From positions 6,386,001 through 6,450,000 of the forward strand of contig NC_134930.1 of NCBI RefSeq assembly GCF_051020765.1: a stretch of DNA of 64,000 nucleotides, read 5' to 3'. The notes beneath the pieces are model-generated. The model had not been told where the DNA came from, did no database searches, and was given only the letters and a program-made list of their open reading frames with translations. The position numbers were made by a program, and so were the translations under genes. Source of the stretch: Lasioglossum baleicum. Taxonomy: Eukaryota > Arthropoda > Insecta > Hymenoptera > Halictidae. Shown one piece after another: positions 41,501 through 54,880 of this stretch (its first letter is position 1; each line of letters begins with the position of its first letter).

Positions 41501-44500
41501 AAACCGGTGAGTCCCATCTCGGCCTCATGGCTAAGAAGGTAGTGTATACCAGTTCCGGACGACACCGGTAAGTCCCTTCTCGGCCTCATGGCTAAGAAGG
41601 TAGTGTATACCAGTTCGGGGACGTTACCGGTGAGTCCCATCTCGGCCTCATGGCTAAGAAGGTAGTGTATACCTGTTCGGGGACGACACCGGTGTGTCTC
41701 ATCTCGACCTCATGGCTAAGAGTGTAGTGTATACCAGTTCGGGGACGACACCGGTAAGTCCCATCTCGGCCTCATGGCTAAGAAGGTAGTGTAAACCTGT
41801 TCGCGGACGACACCGGTGAGTCCTATCTCGGCCTCATGGCTAAGAAGGTAGTGTATACCAGTTCGGGGACGACAACGGTAAGTCCCTTCTCGGCCTCATG
41901 GCTAAGAAGGTAGTGTATACCAGTTCGGGGACGATACCGATCAGTCCCATCTCGGCATCATTTCTAAGAAGGTAGTGTATACCTGTTCGCAGACGACACC
42001 GATCAGTCCCATCTCGGCCTCATGGCTAAGAAGGTAGTGTATACCAGTTCGGGGACGAAACCGGTGAGTCCCATCTCGGCCTCATGGCTAAGAAGGTAGT
42101 GTATACCAGTTCCGGACGACACCGGTAAGTCCCTTCTCGTCCTCATGGCTAACAAGGTAGTGTATACCAGTTCGGGGACGAAACCGGTGAGTCCCATCTC
42201 GGCCTCATGGCTAAGAAGGTAGTGTATACCAGTTCGGGGACGTTACCGGTGAGTCCCATCTCGGCCTCATGGCTAAGAAGGTAGTGTATACCTGTTCGGG
42301 GACGACACCGGTGTGTCTCATCTCGACCTCATGGCTAAGAGTGTAGTGTATACCAGTTCGGGGACGACACCGGTAAGTCCCATCTCGGCCTCATGGCTAA
42401 GAAGGTAGTGTAAACCTGTTCGCGGACGACACCGGTGAGTCCCATCTCGGCCTCATGGCTAAGAAGGTAGTGTATACCTGTTCGCGGACGACACCGATCA
42501 GTCCCATCTCGGCCTCATGGCTAAGAAGGTAGTGTATACCAGTTCCGGACGACACCGATCAGTCCCATCTCGGCCTCATGGCTAAGAAGGTAGTGTATAC
42601 AAGTTCGGGGACGAAACCGGTGAGTCCCGTCTCCCTCTTGGCTAAGAAGGTAGTGTATACCAGTTCGCGGACGACACCAATCAGTCCCATCTCGGCCTCC
42701 TGACTAAGAAGGTAGTGTATACCAGTTCGTGGACGACACCGGTGAGTCCCATCTCGACCTCATGGCTAAGAAGGTAGTGTATACCAGTTCAGGGACGACA
42801 CCGGTGTGTCTCATCTCGACCTCCTGGCTAAGAAGGTAGTGTATACCAGTTCGGGGACGACACCGGTGAGTCCCATCTCGGCCTCATGGCTAAGAAGGTA
42901 GTGTATACCAGTTCGGGGACGAAACCGGTGAGTCCCATCTCGGCCTCATGGCTAAGAAGGTAGTATATACCTGTTCGGGGACGACACCGGTGAGTCTCAT
43001 CTCGACCTCATGGCTAAGAAGGTAGTGTATAGCAGTTCCGGACGACACCGGTAAGTCCCTTCTCGGCCTCATGGCTAAGAAGGTAGTGTATACCAGTTCG
43101 GGGACGAAACCGGTGAGTCCCATCTCGGCCTCATGGCTAAGGAGGTAGTGTATACCACTTCGGGGACGACACCGGTGAGTCCCATCTCGGCCTCATGGCT
43201 AAGGAGGTAGTGTATACCACTTCGGGGACGACACCGGTGAGTCCCATCTCGACCTCATGGCTAAGAAGGTAGTGTATACCAGTTCGGGGACGACACCGGT
43301 GAGTCCCATCTCGGCCTCATGGCTAAGAAGTTAGTGTATACCTGTTCGCGGACGACACCGATCAGTCCCATCTCGGCCTCATGGCTAAGAAGGTAGTGTA
43401 TACCAGTTCCGGACGACACCGATCAGTCCCATCTCGGCCTCATGGCTAAGAAGGTAGTGTATACCAGTTCGGGGACGAAACCGGTGAGTCCCATCTCCCT
43501 CTTGGCTAAGAAGGTAGTGTATACCAGTTCGCGGACGACACCAATCAGTCCCATCTCGGCCTCCAGACTAAGAAGGTAGTGTATACCAGTTCGGGGACGG
43601 AACCGGTGTGTCTCATCTCGACCTCATGGCTAAGAAGGTAGTGTATACCTGTTCGCGGACGACACCGATCAGTCCCATCTCGGCCTCATGGCTAAGAAGG
43701 TAGTGTATACCAGTTCGGGGAAGAAACCGGTGAATCCCATCTCCCTCTTGGCTAAGAAGGTAGTGTATACCAGTTCGCGGACGGCACCAATCAGTCCCAT
43801 CTCGGCCTCCTGACTAAGAAGGTAGTGTATACCAGTTCGGGGACGACACCGGTGAGTCCCATCTCGACCTCATGGCTAAGAAGGTAGTGTATACCAGTTC
43901 GCGGACGACACCGACCAGTCCCATCTCGGCCTCATGGCTAAGAAGGTAGTGTATACCAGTTCAGAGACGACACCGGTGTGTCTCATCTCGACCTCATGGC
44001 TAAGAAGGTAGTGTATACCAGTTCGGGGACGACACCGGTGAGTCCCATCTCGGCCTCATGGCTAAGAAGGTAGTTTATACCTGTTCGCGGACGACACCGA
44101 TCAGTCCCATCTCGGCCTCATGGCTAAGAAGGTAGTGTATACCAGTTCCGGACGACACCGATCAGTCCCATCTCGGCCTCATGGCTAAGAAGTTAGTGTA
44201 TACCAGTTCGGGGACGAAACCGGTGAGTCCCATCTCCCTCTTGGCTAAGAAGGTAGTGTATACCAGTTCGCGGACAACACCAATCAGTCCCATCTCGGCC
44301 TCCTGACTAAGAAGGTAGTGTATACCAGTTCGGGGACGACACCGGTGAGTCCCATCTCGACCTCATGGCTAAGAAGGTAGTGTATACCAGTTCGCGGACG
44401 ACACCGACCAGTCCCATCTCGACCTCATGGCTAAGAAGGTAGTGTATACCAGTTCAGGGACGACACCGGTGTGTCTCATCTCGACCTCATGGCTAAGAAG

Positions 44501-47500
44501 GTAGTGTATACCAGTTCGGGGACGACACCGGTGAGTCCCATCTCGGCCTCATGGCTAAGAAGGTAGTGTATACCAGTTCGGGGACGAAACCGGTGAGTCC
44601 CATCTCGGCCTCATGGCTAAGAAGGTAGTGTATACCTGTTCGGGGACGACACCGGTGTGTCTCATCTCGACCTCATGGCTAAGAAGGTAGTGTATACCAG
44701 TTCGGGGACGACAACGGTAAGTCCCTTCTCGGCCTCATGGCTAAGAAGGTAGTGTATACCAGTTCGGGGACGAAACCGGTGATTCCCATCTCGGCCTCAT
44801 GGCTAAGGAGGTAGTGTATACCACTTCGGGGACGACAACGGTGTGTCTCATCTCGACCTCATTGGTAAGAAGGTAGTGTATACCAGTTCGGGGACGACAC
44901 CGGTGAGTCCCATCTCGGCCTCATGGCTAAGAAGGTAGTGTATACCTGTTCGCGGACGACACCAATCAGTCCCATCTCGGCCTCCTGACTAAGAAGGTAG
45001 TGTATACCAGTTCGGGGACGACACCGGTGAGTCCCATCTCGACCTCATGGCTAAGAAGGTAGTGTATACCACTTCGCGGACGACACCGACCAGTCCCATC
45101 TCGGCCTCATGGCTAAGAAGGTAGTGTGTACCAGTTCAGGGACGACACCGGTGTGTCTCATCTCGACCTCATGGCTAAGAAGGTAGTGTATACCAGTTAG
45201 TGGACGACACCGGTGAGTCCCATCTCGGCCTCATGGCTAACAAGGTAGTGTGTACCAGTTCGGGGGCGAAACCGGTGAGTCCCATCTCGGCCTAATGGCT
45301 AAGAAGGTAGTGTATACCTGTTCGCAGACGACACCGATCAGTCCCATCTCGGCCTCATGGCTAAGAAGGTAGTGTATACCAGTTCCGGACGACACCGGTG
45401 AGTCCCATCTCGGCCTCATGGCTAAGAAGGTAGTGTATACCAGTTCGGGGACGAAACCGGTGAGTCCCATCTCGGCCTCATGGCTAAGAAGGTAGTGTAT
45501 ACCTGTTCGGGGACGACACCGGTGTGTCACATCTCGACCTCATGGCTAAGAAGGTAGTGTATACCAGTTCGGGGACGACACCGGTAAGTCCCTTCTCGGC
45601 CTCATGGCTAAGAAGGTAGTGTATACCAGTTCGGGGACGACACCGATCAGTCCCATCTCGGCCTCATTTCTAAGAAGGTAGTGTATACCTGTTCGCGGAC
45701 GACACCGATCAGTCCCATCTCGGCCTCATGGCTAAGAAGGTAGTGTATACCAGTTCGGGGACGAAACCGGTGAGTCCCATCTCGGCCTCATGGCTAAGAA
45801 GGTAGTGTATACCAGTTCGCGGACGACACCGACCAGTCCCATCTCGACCTCATGGCTAAGAAGGTAGTGTATACCAGTTAGTGGACGACACCGGTGAGTC
45901 CCATCTCGGCCTCATGGCTAACAAGGTAGTGTGTACCAGTTCGGGGACGAAACCGGTGAGTCCCATCTCGGCCTAATGGCTAAGAAGGTAGTGTATACCT
46001 GTTCGCAGACGACACCGATCAGTCCCATCTCGGCCTCATGGCTAAGAAGGTAGTGTATACCAGTTCCGGACGACACCGGTGAGTCCCATCTCGGCCTCAT
46101 GGCTAAGAAGGTAGTGTATACCAGTTCGGGGACGAAACCGGTGAGTCCCATCTCGGCCTCATGGCTAAGAAGGTAGTGTATACCTGTTCGGGGACGACAC
46201 CGGTGTGTCACATCTCGACCTCATGGCTAAGAAGGTAGTGTATACCAGTTCGGGGACGACACCGGTAAGTCCCTTCTCGGCCTCATGGCTAAGAAGGTAG
46301 TGTATACCAGTTCGGGGACGACACCGATCAGTCCCATCTCGGCCTCATTTCTAAGAAGGTAGTGTATACCTGTTCGCGGACGACACCGATCAGTCCCATC
46401 TCGGCCTCATGGCTAAGAAGGTAGTGTATACCAGTTCGGGGACGAAACCGGTGAGTCCCATCTCGGCCTCATGGCTAAGAAGGTAGTGTATACCAGTTCG
46501 CGGACGACACCGACCAGTCCCATCTCGACCTCATGGCTAAGAAGGTAGTGTATACCAGTTCAGGGACGACACCGGTGTGTCTCATCTCGGCCTCATGGCT
46601 AAGAAGGTAGTGTATACCAGTTCGGGGACGTTACCGGTGAGTCCCATCTCGGCCTCATGGCTAAGAAGGTAGTGTATACCTGTTCGGGGACGACACCGGT
46701 GTGTCTCATCTCGACCTCATGGCTAAGAGTGTAGTGTATACCAGTTCGGGGACGACACCGGTGAGTCCCATCTCGGCCTCATGGCTAAGAAGGTAGTGTA
46801 TACCAGTTCGGGGACGAAACCGGTGAGTCCCATCTCGGCCTCATGGCTAAGAAGGTAGTGTATACCTGTTCGGGGACGACACCGGTGTGTCTCATCTCGA
46901 CCTCATGGCTAAGAAGGTAGTGTATAGCAGTTCCGGACGACACCGGTAAGTCCCTTCTCGGCCTCATGGCTAAGAAGGTAGTGTATACCAGTTCGGGGAC
47001 GAAACCGGTGATTCCCATCTCGGCCTCATGGCTAAGGAGGTAGTGTATACCACTTCGGGGACGACACTGGTGTGTCTCATCTCGACCTCATTGGTAAGAA
47101 GGTAGTGTATACCAGTTCGGGGACGACACCGGTGAGTCCCATCTCGGCCTCATGGCTAAGAAGGTAGTGTATACCTGTTCGCGGACGACACCAATCAGTC
47201 CCATCTCGGCCTCCTGACTAAGAAGGTAGTGTATACCAGTTCGGGGACGACACCGGTGAGTCCCATCTCGACCTCATGGCTAAGAAGGTAGTGTATACCA
47301 CTTCGCGGACGACACCGACCAGTCCCATCTCGGCCTCATGGCTAAGAAGGTAGTGTATACCAGTTCAGGGACGACACCGGTGTGTCTCATCTCGACCTCA
47401 TGGCTAAGAAGGTAGTGTATACCAGTTCGGGGACGACACCGGTGAGTCCCATCTCGGCCTCATGGCTAAGAAGGTAGTGTAAACCTGTTCGCGGACGACA

Positions 47501-50500
47501 CCGATCAGTCCCATCTCGGCCTCATGGCTAAGAAGGTAGTGTATACCAGTTCCGGACGACACCGATCAGTCCCATCTCGGCCTCATGGCTAAGAAGGTAG
47601 TGTATACCAGTTCGGGGACGAAACCGGTGAGTCCCATCTCCCTCTTGGCTAAGAAGGTAGTGTATACCAGTTCGCGGACGACACCGACCAGTCCCATCTC
47701 GACCTCATGGCTAAGAAGGTAGTGTATACCAGTTCAGGGACGACACCGGTGTGTCTCATCTCGACCTCATGGCTAAGAAGGTAGTGTATACCAGTTAGTG
47801 GACGACACCGGTGAGTCCCATCTCGGCCTCATGGCTAACAAGGTAGTGTGTACCAGTTCGGGGACGAAACCGGTGAGTCCCATCTCGGCCTAATGGCTAA
47901 GAAGGTAGTGTATACCTGTTCGCGGACGACACCGATCAGTCCCATCTCGGCCTCATGGCTAAGAAGGTAGTGTATACCAGTTCCGGACGACACCGGTGAG
48001 TCCCATCTCGGCCTCATGGCTAAGAAGGTAGTGTATACCAGTTCGGGGACGAAACCGGTGAGTCCCATCTCGGCCTCATGGCTAAGAAGGTAGTGTATAC
48101 CTGTTCGGGGACGACACCGGTGTGTCACATCTCGACCTCATGGCTAAGAAGGTAGTGTATACCAGTTCGGGGACGACACCGGTAAGTCCCTTCTCGGCCT
48201 CATGGCTAAGAAGGTAGTGTATACCAGTTCGGGGACGACACCGATCAGTCCCATCTCGGCCTCATTTCTAAGAAGGTAGTGTATACCTGTTCGCGGACGA
48301 CACCGATCAGTCCCATCTCGGCCTCATGGCTAAGAAGGTAGTGTATACCAGTTCGGGGACGAAACCGGTGAATCCCATCTCGGCCTCATGGCTAAGAAGG
48401 TAGTGTATACCAGTTCGCGGACGACACCGACCAGTCCCATCTCGACCTCATGGCTAAGAAGGTAGTGTATACCAGTTCAGGGACGACACCGGTGTGTCTC
48501 ATCTCGACCTCCTGGCTAAGAAGGTAGTGTATAGCAGTTCCGGACGACACCGGTATGTCCCTTCTCGGCCTCATGGCTAAGAAGGTAGTGTATACCAGTT
48601 CGGGGACGAAACCGGTGAGTCCCATCTCGGCCTCATGGCTAAGGAGGTAGTGTATACCACTTCGGGGACGACACCGGTGAGTCCCATCTCGACCTCATGG
48701 CTAAGAAGGTAGTGTATACCAGTTCGGGGACGACACCGGTGAGTCCCATCTCGGCCTCATGGCTAAGAAGTTAGTGTATACCTGTTCGCGGACGACACCG
48801 ATCAGTCCCATCTCGGCCTCATGGCTAAGAAGGTAGTGTATACCAGTTCAGGGACGACACTGGTGTGTCTCATCTCGACCTCATGGCTAAGAAGGTAGTG
48901 TATACCAGCTCGGGGACGACACCGGTGAGTCCCATCTCGGCCTCATGGCTAAGACGGTAGTGTATACCTGTTCGCGGACGATACCGATCAGTCCCATCTC
49001 GGCCTCATGGCTAAGAAGGTAGTGTATACCAGTTCCGGACGACACCGATCAGTCCCATCTCGGCCTCATGGCTAAGAAGGTAGTGTGTACCAGTTCCGGA
49101 CGACACCGGTGAGTCCCATCTCGGCCTCATGGCTAAGAAGGTAGTGTATACCAGTTCGGGGACGAAACCGGTGAGTCCCATCTCGGCCTCATGGCTAAGA
49201 AGGTAGTGTATACCTGTTCGGGGACGACACCGGTGTGTCTCATCTCGACCTCATGGCTAAGAGTGTAGTGTATACCAGTTCGGGGACGACACCGGTAAGT
49301 CCCATCTCGGCCTCATGGCTAAGAAGGTAGTGTAAACCTGTTCGCGGACGACACCGGTGAGTCCTATCTCGGCCTCATGGCTAAGAAGGTAGTGTATACC
49401 AGTTCGGGGACGAGAACGGTAAGTCCCTTCTCGGCCTCATGGCTAAGAAGGTAGTGTATACCAGTTCGGGGACGATACCGATCAGTCCCATCTCGGCCTC
49501 ATTTCTAAGAAGGTAGTGTATACCTGTTCGCAGACGACACCGATCAGTCCCATCTCGGCCTCATGGCTAAGAAGGTAGTGTATACCAGTTCGGGGACGAA
49601 ACCGGTGAGTCCCATCTCGGCCTCATGGCTAAGAAGGTAGTGTATACCAGTTCCGGACGACACCGGTAAGTCCCTTCTCGTCCTCATGGCTAACAAGGTA
49701 GTGTATACCAGTTCGGGGACGAAACCGGTGAGTCCCATCTCGGCCTCATGGCTAAGAAGGTAGTGTATACCAGTTCGGGGACGTTACCGGTGAGTCCCAT
49801 CTCGGCCTCATGGCTAAGAAGGTAGTGTATACCTGTTCGGGGACGACACCGGTGTGTCTCATCTCGACCTCATGGCTAAGAGTGTAGTGTATACCAGTTC
49901 GGGGACGACACCGGTAAGTCCCATCTCGGCCTCATGGCTAAGAATGTAGTGTATACCTGTTCGCGGACGACACCGATCAGTCCCATCTCGGCCTCATGGC
50001 TAAGAAGGTAGTGTATACCAGTTCGGGGTCGAAACCGGTGAGTCCCATCTCGGCCTCATGGCTAAGAAGGTAGTGTATACCAGTTCCGGACGACACCGGT
50101 GAGTCCCATCTCGGCCTCATGGCTAAGAAGGTAGTGTATACCAGTTCGGGGACGAAACCGGTGAGTCCCATCTCGGCCTCATGGCTAAGAAGGTAGTGTA
50201 TACCTGTTCGGGGACGACACCGGTGTGTCACATCTCGACCTCATGGCTAAGAAGGTAGTGTATACCAGTTCGGGGACGACACCGGTAAGTCCCTTCTCGG
50301 CCTCATGGCTAAGATGGTAGTGTATACCAGTTCGGGGACGACACCGATCAGTCCCATCTCGGCCTCATTTCTAAGAAGGTAGTGTATACCTGTTCGCGGA
50401 CGACACCGATCAGTCCCATCTCGGCCTCATGGCTAAGAAGGTAGTGTATACCAGTTCGGGGACGAAACCGGTGAGTCCCATCTCGGCCTCATTTCTAAGA

Positions 50501-53500
50501 AGGTAGTGTATACCTGTTCGCGGACGACACCGATCAGTCCCATCTCGGCCTCATGGCTAAGAAGGTAGTGTATACCAGTTCGGGGACGAAACCGGTGAGT
50601 CCCATCTCGGCCTCATGGCTAAGAAGGTAGTGTATACCAGTTCAGGGACGACACCGGTGTGTCTCATCTCGACCTCCTGGCTAAGAAGGTAGTGTATACC
50701 AGTTCGGGGACGACACCGGTGAGTCCCATCTCGGCCTCATGGCTAAGAAGGTAGTGTATACCAGTTCGGGGACGAAACCGGTGAGTCCCATCTCGGCCTC
50801 ATGGCTAAGAAGGTAGTGTATACCTGTTCGGGGACGACACCGGTGTGTCTCATCTCGACCTCATGGCTAAGAAGGTAGTGTATAGCAGTTCCGGACGACA
50901 CCGGTAAGTCCCTTCTCGGCCTCATGGCTAAGAAGGTAGTGTATACCAGTTCGGGGACGAAACCGGTGAGTCCCATCTCGGCCTCATGGCTAAGGAGGTA
51001 GTGTATACCACTTCGGGGACGACACCGGTGAGTCCCATCTCGACCTCATGGCTAAGAAGGTAGTGTATACCAGTTCGGGGACGACACCGGTGAGTCCCAT
51101 CTCGGCCTCATGGCTAAGAAGTTAGTGTATACCTGTTCGCGGACGACACCGATCAGTCCCATCTCGGCCTCATGGCTAAGAAGGTAGTGTACACCAGTTC
51201 AGGGACGACACCGGTGTGTCTCATCTCGACCTCATGGCTAAGAAGGTAGTGTATACCAGTTCGGGGACGACACCGGTGAGTCCCATCTCGGCCTCATGGC
51301 TAAGACGGTAGTGTATACCTGTTCGCGGACGATACCGATCAGTCCCATCTCGGCCTCATGGCTAAGAAGGTAGTGTATACCAGTTCCGGACGACACCGAT
51401 CAGTCCCATCTCGGCCTCATGGCTAAGAAGGTAGTGTGTACCAGTTCCGGACGACACCGGTGAGTCCCATCTCGGCCTCATGGCTAAGAAGGTAGTGTAT
51501 ACCAGTTCGGGGACGAAACCGGTGAGTCCCATCTCGGCCTCATGGCTAAGAAGGTAGTGTATACCTGTTCGGGGACGACACCGGTGTGTCTCATCTCGAC
51601 CTCATGGCTAAGAAGGTAGTGTATACCAGTTCGGGGACGACAACGGTAAGTCCCTTCTCGGCCTCATGGCTAAGAAGGTAGTGTATACCAGTTCGGGGAC
51701 GATACCGATCAGTCCCATCTCGGCCTCATTTCTAAGAAGGTAGTGTATACCTGTTCGCAGACGACACCGATCAGTCCCATCTCGGCCTTATGGCTAAGAA
51801 GGTAGTGTATACCAGTTCGGGGACGAAACCGGTGAGTCCCATCTCGGCCTCATGGCTAAGAAGGTAGTGTATACCAGTTCCGGACGACACCGGTAAGTCC
51901 CTTCTCGGCCTCATGGCTAAGAAGGTAGTGTATACCAGTTCGGGGACGTTACCGGTGAGTCCCATCTCGGCCTCATGGCTAAGAAGGTAGTGTATACCTG
52001 TTCGGGGACGACACCGGTGTGTCTCATCTCGACCTCATGGCTAAGAGTGTAGTGTATACCAGTTCGGGGACGACACCGGTAAGTCCCATCTCGGCCTCAT
52101 GGCTAAGAAGGTAGTGTATACCAGTTCGGGGACGAAACCGGTGAGTCCCATCTCGGCCTCATGGCTAAGGAGGTAGTGTATACCACTTCGGGGACGACAC
52201 CGGTGAGTCCCATCTCGACCTCATGGCTAAGAAGGTAGTGTATACCAGTTCGGGGACGACACCGGTGAGTCCCATCTCGGCCTCATGGCTAAGAAGTTAG
52301 TGTATACCTGTTCGCGGACGACACCGATCAGTCCCATCTCGGCCTCATGGCTAAGAAGGTAGTGTATACCAGTTCAGGGACGACACCGGTGTGTCTCATC
52401 TCGACCTCATGGCTAAGAAGGTAGTGTATACCAGTTCGGGGACGACACCGGTGAGTCCCATCTCGGCCTCATGGCTAAGACGGTAGTGTATACCTGTTCG
52501 CGGACGATACCGATCAGTCCCATCTCGGCCTCATGGCTAAGAAGGTAGTGTATACCAGTTCCGGACGACACCGATCAGTCCCATCTCGGCCTCATGGCTA
52601 AGAAGGTAGTGTGTACCAGTTCCGGACGACACCGGTGAGTCCCATCTCGGCCTCATGGCTAAGAAGGTAGTGTATACCAGTTCGGGGACGAAACCGGTGA
52701 GTCCCATCTCGGCCTCATGGCTAAGAAGGTAGTGTATACCTGTTCGGGGACGACACCGGTGTGTCTCATCTCGACCTCATGGCTAAGAAGGTAGTGTATA
52801 CCAGTTCGGGGACGACAACGGTAAGTCCCTTCTCGGCCTCATGGCTAAGAAGGTAGTGTATACCAGTTCGGGGACGATACCGATCAGTCCCATCTCGGCC
52901 TCATTTCTAAGAAGGTAGTGTATACCTGTTCGCAGACGACACCGATCAGTCCCATCTCGGCCTTATGGCTAAGAAGGTAGTGTATACCAGTTCGGGGACG
53001 AAACCGGTGAGTCCCATCTCGGCCTCATGGCTAAGAAGGTAGTGTATACCAGTTCCGGACGACACCGGTAAGTCCCTTCTCGGCCTCATGGCTAAGAAGG
53101 TAGTGTATACCAGTTCGGGGACGTTACCGGTGAGTCCCATCTCGGCCTCATGGCTAAGAAGGTAGTGTATACCTGTTCGGGGACGACACCGGTGTGTCTC
53201 ATCTCGACCTCATGGCTAAGAGTGTAGTGTATACCAGTTCGGGGACGACACCGGTAAGTCCCATCTCGGCCTCATGGCTAAGAAGGTAGTGTAAACCTGT
53301 TCGCGGACGACACCGGTGAGTCCTATCTCGGCCTCATGGCTAAGAAGGTAGTGTATACCAGTTCGGGGACGACAACGGTAAGTCCCTTCTCGGCCTCATG
53401 GCTAAGAAGGTAGTGTATACCAGTTCGGGGACGATACCGATCAGTCCCATCTCGGCCTCATTTCTAAGAAGGTAGTGTATACCTGTTCGCAGACGACACC

Positions 53501-54531
53501 GATCAGTCCCATCTCGGCCTCATGGCTAAGAAGGTAGTGTATACCAGTTCGGGGACGAAACCGGTGAGTCCCATCTCGGCCTCATGGCTAAGAAGGTAGT
53601 GTATACCAGTTCCGGACGACACCGGTAAGTCCCTTCTCGTCCTCATGGCTAACAAGGTAGTGTATACCAGTTCGGGGACGAAACCGGTGAGTCCCATCTC
53701 GGCCTCATGGCTAAGAAGGTAGTGTATTCCAGTTCGGGGACGTTACCGGTGAGTCCCATCTCGGCCTCATGGCTAAGAAGGTAGTGTATACCAGTTCCGG
53801 ACGACACCGGTAAGTCCCTTCTCGGCCTCATGGCTAAGAAGGTAGTGTATACCAGTTCGGGGACGTTACCGGTGAGTCCCATCTCGGCCTCATGGCTAAG
53901 AAGGTAGTGTATACCTGTTCGGGGACGACACCGGTGTGTCTCATCTCGACCTCATGGCTAAGAGTGTAGTGTATACCAGTTCGGGGACGACACCGGTAAG
54001 TCCCAACTCGGCCTCATGGCTAAGAAGGTAGTGTAAACCTGTTCGCGGACGACACCGGTGAGTCCTATCTCGGCCTCATGGCTAAGAAGGTAGTGTATAC
54101 CAGTTCGGGGACGACAACGGTAAGTCCCTTCTCGGCCTCATGGCTAAGAAGGTAGTGTATACCAGTTCGGGGACGATACCGATCAGTCCCATCTCGGCCT
54201 CATTTCTAAGAAGGTAGTGTATACCTGTTCGCAGACGACACCGATCAGTCCCATCTCGGCCTCATGGCTAAGAAGGTAGTGTATACCAGTTCGGGGACGA
54301 AACCGGTGAGTCCCATCTCGGCCTCATGGCTAAGAAGGTAGTGTATACCAGTTCCGGACGACACCGGTAAGTCCCTTCTCGTCCTCATGGCTAACAAGGT
54401 AGTGTATACCAGTTCGGGGACGAAACCGGTGAGTCCCATCTCGGCCTCATGGCTAAGAAGGTAGTGTATACCAGTTCGGGGACGTTACCGGTGAGTCCCA
54501 TCTCGGCCTCATGGCTAAGAAGGTAGTGTAT

Positions 54532-54535
54532 ACCT
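54532..54535. other. Target-site duplication ACCT, left copy
   Basis: The four bases before the left LTR are ACCT, and the same four follow the right LTR. The satellite reads GTGTATACCTGTTCGGGG here. Four-bp duplications are usual for gypsy-group integrases. Confidence 0.93.
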
Positions 54536-54600
54536 TGTAACGGTTCTGCTTCCGGCGAGATGCGTCTGCCACGGTGGTCGTGTCCTCTCGTGCTGAATAG

Positions 54601-54630
54601 CTCGCCGAGCCAGGTTCGCTCACTGGCGAG
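54601..54630 (-). other. Hairpin near the U5 end of the LTR
   Basis: CTCGCC (54601-54606) plus GAGC (54607-54610) pair with GCTC (54618-54621) and GGCGAG (54625-54630), with a 7-nt loop and a 3-nt bulge. In the 5' LTR the same structure is at 62504-62533, about 65 bases from the primer binding site. A role in initiation of reverse transcription is possible but is not shown by the sequence. Confidence 0.6.
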
Positions 54631-54684
54631 AGAATCGACGGAAGCTGAAAATGACTCAGTGCGCGGGGCGAGGAATAACGACGA

Positions 54685-54694
54685 TGTATTTATA
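54685..54694 (-). terminator. Possible poly(A) signal cluster in the LTR
   Basis: The sense strand reads ATATATAAATACATCG here, overlapping the weak variants TATAAA and AATACA. No AATAAA or ATTAAA exists in the LTR sense strand that I can find. If used, R would be about 0.75 kb. This is a guess from position and sequence. Confidence 0.35.
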
Positions 54695-54880
54695 TATTTT
54701 CGGGCCTCACTACAGGTACTTTCGCGGGACCGGATATAATTGGTGCATGAACCTATCGCGGGTCGCGAGTCGCGGCGCGTGGCCGTCCGTTCGCGTAACT
54801 GGTGCGTGGGTTTACCGGCGTCGTGAGATCGGGGCGTCGCGGCGCGTGCCCGGCGATCGGTACGGATAACGACTCAGGGT

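Larger units (their letters stand above)
1..54535. repeat. Tandem satellite array, ~62-bp monomer, with higher-order structure
   Basis: The whole interval is head-to-tail copies of a monomer of about 62 bp. Variants of 61 bp (TTCCGGACG in place of TTCGGGGACG) and 60 bp (CATCTCCCTCTTGGCT in place of the usual CATCTCGGCCTCATGGCT) occur. The part reading GGCTAAGAAGGTAGTGTAT is almost invariant, and the rest varies. Recurring variant types include CGAAACCGGTGAGTC, CGACACCGATCAGTC, CGCGGACGACACCAATCAG, CAGGGACGACACCGGTGTGTCTC, GAGTGTAGTG, TCATTTCTAAG and GGTAAGTCCCTTCTC. These types follow each other in repeated order, giving higher-order repeats of hundreds to thousands of bases. No gene, RNA gene or other mobile element interrupts it before the retrotransposon. 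Because 62 is not a multiple of 3, minus-strand reading frames stay open over about three monomers and then stop; these are not genes. Array size and composition suggest centromeric, pericentromeric or subtelomeric heterochromatin, which is inference. Confidence 0.98.

Noticed and set aside
746..54439. Many minus-strand open frames of 62-118 codons in the satellite, encoding a repeated MGLTGFVPELVYTTFLAMR-type peptide
   Set aside because: They follow mechanically from the 62-bp period: reading shifts frame each monomer and stops after about three. No start context, no unique sequence, no known domain, and the peptide changes with monomer indels.
1..54535. CRISPR array
   Set aside because: Repeats are directly adjacent with no unique spacers, there are no cas genes, and the context is eukaryotic satellite.
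1..54535. GGTAAGT splice-donor-like and ACCAATCAG CCAAT-box-like strings in monomer variants
   Set aside because: They arise by single-base variation of the monomer, recur periodically, and no exon, acceptor or promoter context is present.
1..54535. CENP-B box in the monomer
   Set aside because: TTCG occurs (AGTTCGGGGACG) but the required A and CGGG positions of the box do not match on either strand.
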